This document shows, piece after piece, positions 53,901 to 64,000 of a DNA stretch of 64,000 nt. Position 1 is the first letter of the stretch. Every line of letters starts with the position of its first letter. The position numbers and the translations under genes are program-made. The stretch comes from Anagrus nilaparvatae (taxonomy: Eukaryota; Arthropoda; Insecta; Hymenoptera; Mymaridae), in the NCBI GenBank assembly GCA_022575985.1, contig JAKSXM010000014.1, positions 23,994,001 through 24,058,000 on the forward strand. The letters run 5' to 3'. The notes beneath the pieces were generated by a model. It was not told where the DNA came from, did not search any database, and saw nothing but the letters and a program-made list of their open reading frames with translations.

Positions 53901-55962
53901 AACAATGTTAATTGTATATTTCTTTCTCCTTCTTATTATCAAAGCAGACATATAAAGACTTATTTCAATTTTATAATAGTAAAGTCTGGCTTTTGTTAGT
54001 AATAGGTTAAAGCAACAATTCTTCTAATAAACCCATTTTAAAAATATGAAAAATATCCATTTTTATTCTTCAGAATGCAAGTAATGCTCAAAGTTGCAGT
54101 TATATGTGAGGACATATCTTGGGGTTACATTTTTAACTAGACCAAATCTTGTAATATAGACACTAAAAAAAAACTTACCTAATTCTTAAAAAAGGCATTA
54201 TAAAAATCACTCTAATCCTAAGAAATATTTTCAGTAAAAATTCGAAATATTTTTAAACATAATCGTCCTATTTATCAAAATATCGAGTACTTTCCTTAGG
54301 TGTATAAGAAATCTGATGATTATTAAAGATGACTAAAGAGGCCTTTTGTCATTCCGGTTAAATGAACTGAAGCCTTTTTTACAAATGTAATTAAGACCCT
54401 CATTCTACAATCAAGAGCATACAGTAGTAAGAGTATTATTTTTTTATATGATTATTTATACATATGTAAAGGAATAAAATACTCATACATAAATAAGTAC
54501 CAATTTAATTTCTAGTTACTGTTGTATTAATCTCCCTGTATAAAAGATTATTTATAATAATATGTGCATAAATAATATTCGCTTTTTTATTTTACTAAAC
54601 TTTTATTTATACCTATTTGATTTTTAATGAGAAAGTAGTGCACGCGATTTTTATTGTTTTCATGTGTTTTTTAAAAGTATAATCGATATTCTTACGTTTT
54701 TCTTATTGTATTTTTGCACGAAATTATTATGTTTTTACAATATAATCTATGATGCCTTGTAATTTATTTTAGAAAAATATTTTTAAAAACTAATTTTTTT
54801 TTTTTATTTTGCTGTATTTACTTGTTTGTACGCTTTTTTTTCAATTACTATTTTAATTATATCCAGAAATAACTTTTTAAATATTCAATTGAAAAAAAAA
54901 TACTGGAAAATTAATTTCAATGGGAAATTCCTTTCGACTCGAGAAATCAAGGAATTAAAATTTTCATACATTGAGATATAGTCCATTACATAGGTTCCCG
55001 AAGCTGCTAATTATTCCAATTTAAAAGTTCTTGTACATAGAAAATCATCTAAACACCCTTAAATTGAGAAAAACATACCTCATTCGGGGTAATTCTCCTA
55101 TATTCTTAATTAATAACAAAACTTTGCCTCCATTATGTTTTTTGGATCGCAGATCTCGAAATTTGGAGTCATGCACTCACAAATTTTGAAAAAACATCAC
55201 GAAAAAGGGTGCTTTTTACTACTTTAAGGGTGTTCCAAATCAGCGTTCCAAAAAACCAACCCTCTTTCCGTGATTAGTTCTTTTCACCTCTCCAAATTAG
55301 AATTAGTTCTTTTCAACTCTCCAAATCCTAAATCTGAAAAATTTTTCACAAAATAAAATATAATCTTAAAAGTTTAAAGAGCTTTATTAGATTTAGAAGT
55401 CGTATTATAAGCTCAGAATCGTGAAAAAATCATCTTTTATTTAAAAAATTTTATAATTTTAATCGTTGAATAGTAAGTTACTTTCATATCAATTAATATT
55501 CTAAATTTATATTATAAAGTAAAATTCAGCAAAACTAATTCAGTAAGACAAATTGTTAATAGTATTAGAGAGAATCCGGTGAAACCAATTATTGATTATT
55601 TTGGTAATATTGATTAGAGACTGGCCTTAAATTACATTACACAATTAGCAAGGAATTAAGGAAAGACGTTTCAGATTTCATCCTTAAATATGAATATATA
55701 GGTTACTAAATAATTGATACTATAGATTGCTCTGATTGATTTATAAAGCAAAATTGAAGTAGGAATAAAAGCAATACTATTTGATTATTTCATAAAGGAA
55801 CTATCGATAAAAACGTAAAAACTTTGTTTTTATTGAATCAAAAATTTTCTTCTTAAGGGCCTATGTATTTGGTGGCAGTAGTTAAATTGTTTAAATTTAA
55901 TAAGAAATATTTCTATTAATTTAGTTTGATAATTTTATTATAAAAAATAAACACTGAAAATC

Positions 55963-56110
55963 AAGGGAGGGGGTTCAATAGTGTCCGATTTAAGGAGGGG
56001 GGGGGGGTCAAATTTGTCTGATTTAGGGGGGGGGTCAAAAGGGACTTAGAATAATTTCGATTTAGGGACTAGAATAATACGCGTTTAGGGAATCAGAATA
56101 GTTTGGGTTC
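55963..56110. repeat. G-rich minisatellite, about 27-30-base units
   Basis: Five to six degenerate units carry a GATTTAGGG core, three of them with expanded G runs (up to about 10 G). All G runs are on the plus strand. Four or more G runs within 60 bases could form a G-quadruplex. Confidence 0.75.
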
Positions 56111-59100
56111 AAAATCTTAAAATTTAGTAAAGGTGATAATTACAAAATATAAAAATATCAAATTGTATTGTAATCTTGGGTAGCATTTATGCATTATACC
56201 TAGCTCTCAGCTGTACGTAAACATGGTACATGCATTTTGATTATGTTTACACAAACCGGATATAACTTAGTCAAGCTTCTGAATGACGTCTTTATCTTGT
56301 AAGTCAAATAAACAACTTCCAGTTAGCCTAAATTTTTCGTGCAAGTGTCGCCTTTTAATCCTCATAAAGCGCAATTTTTATATAAGTAGCAGCGTCATTC
56401 AAAAGCTAGACTAAAGAACGCTAAATTATTGCATAGAACCCTGCTAGAGGGTTTTATTTCTAGGTCTAGAACGCCCATTCAGGTAAACTGATGGTATGAG
56501 GTATGTTTTTTCAACTACCATAACCTGCTCTGAAAATCAGAAGCAAATCGGCTTCCTAAACAGTTGACACTCCCCTTTTTAATTTTCAAATTAAAGCACC
56601 GTTCAAAAAACTGCATTTAAACATTGTGTGAAAAGCAAATATTCAATTCGTTCAATAATACTTTATTAATTTAGTTTCCTCATTTGTAAAATTTAATTAT
56701 AATTTAATAGTCTTTACGATTTAATTCCAAATCTTGCATTAATGCAGGTTTAAGCTTTTTTGTGTTCATAATTAAACTCAAAATCAATAAATATAATTAA
56801 ATTTTAATTTACTGAATTTCATTTGAAAAATTTCTATAGAAGCTGATAATTTATTTTATTTTTAATTCTTTTTTTTAAATGAAAAAAAAAGAAAATTATG
56901 GAAAGGGTTCAAAATAAGTGAAAATCCCATTTAAATTTTCATAATTTCAAGCTTTGTCTGTAAATACATATATTTCAAATCGCTGAAATCCATAAATTCG
57001 CAATTTTATTCAAAAAAGCACATACATAAATTGCGATAAATCAATAATTAAAAAAAAAGTTGATAAAAAATAAAATTTTTGCAAAAAAGAAAAAAAAACC
57101 CTTTAAATTCTGTATATGTATCTCTCTGTTTCTGTATAATCATATATATCAGTCTGAGGCGTATTGTCGAGTCAAAATCTTTATCGACGTTCAACGACCC
57201 CGACCCTGGCCAGACGTTGTTATATACCCGTTATACGTACTACTAGTAGTATTCTGTTTTCAATGCAAGAGAGGAGGGTACAAATAAAGGGAGAGTAAGG
57301 GAGGGAAAAAGTCACGCTTTTACATCAGAGTATAGTAGTACATGAGGGAAAACGGTTATCCCATAGGGAAGCCTCTATACTAACCCTATATACATGTTAT
57401 AACTATATATTAAACATTTTTTTCCTCTTTTCTCCCAAGGATAGAACCATATCGGTAACATGGGTACCCTCTTCTCTTTTAAATATATACGGAAACGCCT
57501 TAACTTAAAAAAAAAAAGAAAGGATCTAGTCCAAGAAAATAAAGGACAGAAAATTCGTAAGCTGTCCTGGTATTTTCGGGTTGTCAACCTTTTCTCTGAA
57601 AAAGCCAAATGTTGTTTTTCACCCTAAAAGAAAAACTGTGCGTATGCGCAGATTATTTCGCATATATTCATCTATCTTTTCTCTTTGTACTTTTTTGCTC
57701 TTTCCGTTTTAGGAAAAGGTACATAATCATCTTTCATGTCGCGCCTCTGTCACCCGCTACCACTATCACCACCACTATTATATTACTATAACTTATAGTT
57801 TCAGTACTATACAAAACCAACCGTCTTATAATACAAAATCTAACTATTTCTCACGTCCCTGAACTTACTCTTTTATACTCAATACATCTCGACAAGTTCT
57901 AGGGTTATACAGATGTGCCATCAGACTGATCCGTTTATTTCATATATTTGAAGGGATGGATGAATGACCTGACGTTGTCGCTGTAGCGGAAAAAGGAAAA
58001 AGCTTCTTTTTTTTTTTTTTCTTTATATATATGTACGTTTCATTTCATTTTTTTCATATCCTTCTTATATCAAGTTCATGCGGTATGTCCAATACTTTTT
58101 TTTTATAAATATAATTTTACTTTTGATAAGCTTCATTCTTTTCGTTAACAAAATTCTGTTTGTACTATAATCCAAACATGATATTTTGGAAAATAACTTT
58201 TAAAAACCCTTATGCAAATGAATAGTAATTTAAAGAGTTTTTTTGGGTGGTTTTATGTTAGGCATAATAAATTTAAAATACAGAAGTTTTCCTTTTATAT
58301 TTTGAGATGGACCTGTTAAATATGCATTAGACCTCAGTTTATTTTAGCTTAGTGAAATTTTCTAGTTATTAAGTATTTGGTAGAAAATTTTGATGGGATG
58401 AAATTTCTAGTAGTGTGGTTTATTTTAGTGAATGCTGTGATATCAAAAAACTAGATTTAGCCATATACTTGGGTTGTTTTACCTGAAATTTTAAGCAAAA
58501 GATCGAAAATTTTAAGAGTTATATTAGTTATTCAGGCCAAATATGGAGACAAATTTCTTTTCATGATATTATGTGGCTGTCATCTGATGAAAATTAGAAG
58601 CTTGTCCTAAAAATTAAATACTCTGCGTCGAAAATCAAGCATTTGTTTAAAAATTCAAAGTATTAAATGATTCAAAGACTAAATACATCCACAAATAATT
58701 TTAAATTAAAAGTAGGAAAATTTTAATTAACTAAAATATTTTTTAATATTTCTAATTTTTAAAATATAGACTTATTATGCTAAAATGTTAAAAATCTTTT
58801 TTTTTATTAATTAATTTAAATCGTTTTAGACAAAAAAAGTTAAACAAAAATCATAATAACACTTGGTCTAATATATAAATTTACCTACATATATACATAT
58901 ATATAATTTATGGTCCTTCTATGATTACATAAAATGAGCTTAACTTTTTATTTGATATTTCAAAAAAAAAAAAAAAAAAATTATATTCAAATACATAATA
59001 ACAGTGAAGCACCCCATATTTTTATAGGATACCTTTTTTTTTCTTTTACCTTTACATAAATTTCTAAAGTATAAAAAAAGGGACTTACTCAAGGGACTTT

Positions 59101-60174
59101 ACTTTATTAAATTTAATTTCATCCAGTAGTAAAATACATACATAAAAGATTATATTTTTCATGAAAGGAAAAAATCTTTCATTTAAAAAAAAAAAATAGT
59201 TTAATATACTTAAAATATCTATTTTACATAAATAACTTTATAATTTGAATGAAAAAAAATGTTTAAAAACTTTTTTATTTATATATAATGTAAAATCAAT
59301 TGAGAGAAAATAAATTAATTTTATTGAACAAGTTTTATATGTATATAAAAGTTTTCTTTCTAGAAAGTTCAAAGATTTCATTTACTAATACAGGTACGTG
59401 CAGTAGAAAAATATTTTATTAACGAGAAATCATAGTTACTTTGTAGATTCTTTAAATTTATGATTGAAAGTCAAATGTCCAATTAAAATTTTTTAGTACT
59501 TAATAACTTATTTTAAATCAATTGATATTTTTTTGGTTATATATTGATATATTGATATCTAATTCAAAGGGTTAATTTATGAAAAGTACATATTAAAGTT
59601 ATAACCTGAATTCTATTTGTTTATCATTGTATAACATCTTAAGTTCTTAAATAATCATCTTTTTTAGTTTTCGCAAATATCATTTGAGATACATAGCTTT
59701 GATGTTATTTGACTTTGAAACTAAATAGATTTTCAATATTTGTCATTCATGATGTTTGCTCAGTTAAGTAGTTAAACTAATCGATTATTTTAAACAAACA
59801 GTCTATCAAAGTTGAATAATTAATACTAATTTTTTTAAAAATCTATAACAATAGTTGAATATAAAATCTGTACAGAAATGATTTCGTTTGACAAATACTT
59901 GATGAAGTCGTAAAACATATTAAAGTCGTTTTGAATTACATTTAGCAATTAGTCTCAAATTACAGTAGCAGAGTTTATATAGCTGGTAAAAGTCTGAAAT
60001 AAATATGTAGTTGACTTATGTTTTTTAATATTTTTGGTTTTAAAAAGTTTTTGAATTAAAGTCAGCACTATAATTTTTTTTAATAGTCTATTTGTTTTTC
60101 TATAAATTTATTTGTAATTAGTAAGCTTATCACTTACTAATAGTATGTAACTGACTATTTGCAGAATCAGTTTT

Positions 60175-60290
60175 AAATCAATAAACATCCTGCTAATAAT
60201 CCGAATCAATTAAATTGCAAAGAATTTTTCTCACAAGTGAATTGAATTAGCAACAGTATATAAATACGAAGAATCTCAACCACTTGATGG
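60175..60290 (+). promoter_or_regulatory. TATA-containing promoter-like block, copy C
   Basis: TTTTTCTCACAAGTGAATTG is followed about 10 bases later by CAGTATATAAATACGAAG. The order and spacing match copies A and B. No gene recognised downstream within the window. Confidence 0.35.
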
Positions 60291-62289
60291 CTATAATATT
60301 ATTAATACATACCTAGTAACCGTAATAAGTAAGTTATGGTAAAACAAGCTAGCATAAAAACCCTGACAAAAACCTCAACTAGGTAAACTAACATCCTTAA
60401 ATAACAAATTCGATTCAATATTGAACTTTAATTTAGTTCTTTTGCTATAACATTATATTACATTCTTTAAAAATCTAAATATTAATACAATCGAATAATG
60501 AATTATCGATTGCTTATATATCCTTCCAAAGTCATTTCATTTACGAGAATAAAAGAATACTGATGAATACAAAATTAATAATACTTAAAGTATATGTAAT
60601 TAAAAATTAATACATAATTTTATGAAATTACAAAATTATACAACACTAGGTGAGTCTATAGTAAAATATTTCTAAAGCATTAAATTTAAGCGCATATCAA
60701 CGTGAATGAAAATTTTATGATTAAATTTATAATTAAATATTCCTATTATAATATAATTAAAATTTTAAGGTAAATTCCTTTGATTAAAATTATTGAAATA
60801 CCATTTTATATATATAGGTAAATAATATTGAATAATAAAATTCAAATATTTAATTATAAATTATAAAGTAATGTTGATATATAGATAAAATTAATAGAAG
60901 AAAATATTTTAATAAAAATGAAGAATGAAGGAATTCTTTGTTAACAATTTGAAAGATAATCAGGCTGAAAAGCTTTCGCGCTATATTATATAGCCTGAAG
61001 CTCAATATGTTTCTGTCATCTATTATTCTCAAGCATCAATCGATCCTTTTTGCATCGAGGATTAATTCTAAATGCGTATTCAAAGTTATATATATTTGAT
61101 AGTATATATTTTGGTATATATGTAAATATATACAAGTTCATTTTAATATATCTCGAGCATAAATGCAAATGTATTATTGGTACACTTATGTACATTAATG
61201 TACATTTATAGATTTATTCCCATGTTTAATCCATAAGATTTGTTTAAATTTGTATTATATTATTATCGACAATGTTGGTATGGGTATATATATGAGTAAA
61301 TTTGGCATAATCTATGCAAGTAAATTTTAAACTTCCTTGATTAAGATGCATAATTTTAAGTAAATTTTTGTTCAAATAAATGAATTTTTTTTACATTTGT
61401 TTATGATTTACAGTAAATCTAACTAGCAAGAATTTAACGATTCTCTGCTAAAGCATTAAATCTATCAAAATAGTAAATCAATCAGATTTACTCATGTAAT
61501 ATCGGGATATTTTATTACATAGAAAGTGTTTTTATACAGTAAATATAAAAGAAAATTTTTTATTATGTGCGTGTAAAATATAGATTTGTTAAAATGAAAT
61601 AAAAAAAGGTATAAGAAATCTTCGAAGGGCAGACTTTTTATTACGAGGGTTAAAGTACTATAATATTTTGTTACCTTTATAAAATATAATGTCTCCATAT
61701 TAAATTTTCTTATTTTTTTTATATTAATAGGTATCTTAAGTCAATAATAATAATAATAATGCTTTTAAAAATTTGTAATTTAATTTTTTTATTGTACTGT
61801 CGCTTGAAAGTTTGACTATTTTCTTAAATATTTTAATTAACACTTGGTTGAAGTTTTCTTAAATAATTCAAAGAAAACTTAAAGTTTAAATTAGTTTAAG
61901 ATTACTAGAAAATTCAACTAGAAATTCAAGCTTAGCAATATAACAGTGTAATTATTAAAATTTAACTTTTAATTAAAAAGATAAACGTATAAACGAGCAC
62001 ACACACTACCTTAGAATTAAAAAAAAACTTGAAATTCCCGATTTTGTTTTTATGCATAGTAAATATTTTTGAGCATACATAGAAAAAGATTTCTATTATA
62101 AAAAATTATACATACATTTCTCTTTAATTTTCCAAACCCTTTATCTTACTTACAGCAGCTCGGTATTATAAATACGCATTAATAATAAAAAAAAACCTCA
62201 ACAATTGCTCATACAAATTTATACGTTTTTTTTAAATATAAAAAATAAAAAAAGGACCCTGAGAAAATCGCCTAAAGACTAGAATCAAG

Positions 62290-62317
<28 letters not shown>
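62290..62317. repeat. (TA)n microsatellite
   Basis: About fourteen TA dinucleotides. Confidence 0.9.
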
Positions 62318-62320
<3 letters not shown>

Positions 62321-63079
62321 GTAAGTCTGTTGTCAAAAACTCATTTGCCTATAACATTTCCCCTATTAACGCTCGCTCTATACATTTTTAAAAAAAAAAA
62401 GCCTGAAGCATCTATTATTATTATATATTCTGAATAATGCATGAATGAAGAACAATATATAAAAATATGAAGAAAGGAAAAACATCTACGATATACTTAC
62501 TATTACTTTTTTAAATATTTGTAAAATTATGACAAAAGTGTCGTATATACGTCTATTTTTATTAATTAAAAATATTTAATTATATATATATAGGTATATT
62601 CCCTTAAGATTAAAATATCATATATAGTTATTTATTCATAACACGAGTGAAATCTGTATTAAAGTGAAGTGTCACTTTGACTAATTTCCATATTATACCT
62701 TAATTATGAAAATTAACTCTCAACGGGTTAAGTGTAATTATATAGTTTATGAGGAAAAAATATTTTTATATTTTATATATAAATATATAATTTGAAGTAT
62801 AAGATATTAAGATATATCTAAGTATTAACCTTTTTATTTTAATTTACATATTTTCATATTATATGCAGTTTGGTAAATTAAAACAATTTTTTTTTATCTT
62901 GATTAAGTATCGCATGTGCAGGTAATTACATATTGTATGGTTTAAAAATAAAACAATAATTGGTATGTTTTATAGTTATCATAAACTTTTTTGCGTTTAA
63001 AATATATTTAGAAATTGAGAATATTGATCATGTATTTAATTTAATTCAATTAGTTTTTTTTTATAATTATGTACACTGA

Positions 63080-63545
63080 ATTTTACTCTCCAGCTGGACT
63101 GCTGGCCGTATAACTTTCAAGGTGGCTTTAGGAGCATTTTTAGTTTTTCCTATAACATTATACTTTGTTAGAAGTAGACCATTAAGAACATTTTGTTATT
63201 GCTAATGAGGAACCATAGTGCCAATTACTTGGCAGCGTTTTTTTAAAGATTCTGACATTTCATTAAAATCGTTCAGGCATCTACTTGCTTTGATCTTTTT
63301 CAAGATGTCTGCTTACAATTAGCCCTCGATGAGCTTTTTATAACGGCAGTCAGTTTCAACTGTTTTATTCCTTACATTAGAGCTACTGCCATCACACGTA
63401 CAACTATTTTTACATCTTCTTCACTTTTTTTGAATTACCTTCATCATATTTCTTTTTATCATGTTGTTTCAATTTTTTTTTATGACTTGATTTGAATGTT
63501 TCAAGGATATAGCCGAGGATATAGCCACCCTTTTTTCTTTCCATA
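63080..63545 (-). pseudogene. Decayed coding-like patch, minus strand
   Basis: The block is less AT-rich than its surroundings, with several neighbouring minus-strand segments that read like protein but are broken by stops. From high to low coordinate these are a Lys-rich stretch (SSHKKKLKQHDKKKYDEG), then NKTVETDCRYKKLIEG, then LKKIKASRCLNDFNEMSESL, then LTKYNVIGKTKNAPKATL. The Lys-rich tract followed by an ETD-R segment faintly recalls the LEDGF/Jasper family, but this is a guess. A retrocopy remnant or TE fragment is equally possible. Confidence 0.25.
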
Positions 63546-64000
63546 TTCTTTATCTCATAGAAAAATATTCTTACTCTCACTAATACCCTTCTCTGCTGAT
63601 TATCTCTAAAATATGGACCATAAAAGATACCTATTTTTTATGGTCATATAAATTTCTTTCTAAATTACGAAATCTTATTCAAATGCCCCTGAACACTCCG
63701 AAATTCAGGAATCTTGGTCAAGATTTAAATATTTTTTATTCGCTGTTACTTACCAAATCACCAAAATAAAAATTAAAAATAAATTTTTGCACGGTAGTAA
63801 ACTAAAAACTTGAATTTTAAGTTAATTAATATTGATAGACCATCTTTACATAACTGCATTATTGAGTTTTGCAAAATCCCATAAAATTTTCGTACTTGCC
63901 CCCTCTATCTCAGTCTGGAACAAATCGTTAACATTTTTCATCTTGTCATCTTTTAAACTTTCAAAACTATAAGTACGATAAAGAATTGAAATTTAGACAC

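Noticed and set aside
57060..57800. ORFs of 60-77 codons in the less AT-rich block
   Set aside because: They overlap on both strands, lack motifs and do not continue the MYST domain.
63100..63190. Plus-strand segment resembling a membrane span of VMA21
   Set aside because: Only about 25 hydrophobic residues align loosely, with no start, no second span and stops soon after.

Overview
The window is eukaryotic and almost certainly from an insect nuclear genome. It is very A+T-rich (well over 70% by eye), its genes have short GT-AG introns, and it holds the first exons of a chameau/KAT7-type histone acetyltransferase, an insect-type UDP-glycosyltransferase (UGT), an MPC1-like mitochondrial carrier and a UDP-galactose 4-epimerase (GALE). 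The very low GC and the density of short inverted-repeat transposons would fit, for example, a small parasitoid wasp, but I cannot fix the species. LAYOUT. 1-2051: AT-rich spacer with one MITE. 2052-5335: a UGT locus with two tandem first exons, each with its own upstream block, and one shared set of four downstream exons. 7349-7926: a compact three-exon MPC1-family gene. 7927-26270: about 18 kb with no recognisable gene, packed with palindromic DNA transposons, including a MITE inserted inside another MITE and a GC-rich MITE with internal tandem repeats. 26280-36265: a spliced Mutator-like transposase gene whose C-terminus is a DEDDh 3'-5' exonuclease domain. It is split just before its first catalytic motif by about 4.9 kb of inserted DNA that is mostly one giant palindrome (28344-33021, arms about 2.15 kb with no mismatch found where I compared them). 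36266-46465: gene-poor, with a 1.05-kb foldback element, a tandem repeat also found in the UGT intron, and one possible structured RNA. 46466-47940: GALE, complete in six exons. 48880-52010: nine exons of a KAT7/HBO1-type MYST acetyltransferase. The reading frame stops in the middle of the catalytic domain, and the last 12 kb look like one long transposon-bearing intron running off the right edge. HOW THE GENES RELATE. They are independent single-gene units, as expected in an animal genome. UGT and GALE both use UDP-sugars but are 41 kb apart, and I infer no pathway link from position. The strongest observations are the palindrome splitting the transposase-exonuclease gene, with one small MITE mirrored in both arms, and the UGT alternative-first-exon arrangement. 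All gene calls rest on exon joining and motif recognition by eye, with no database search.
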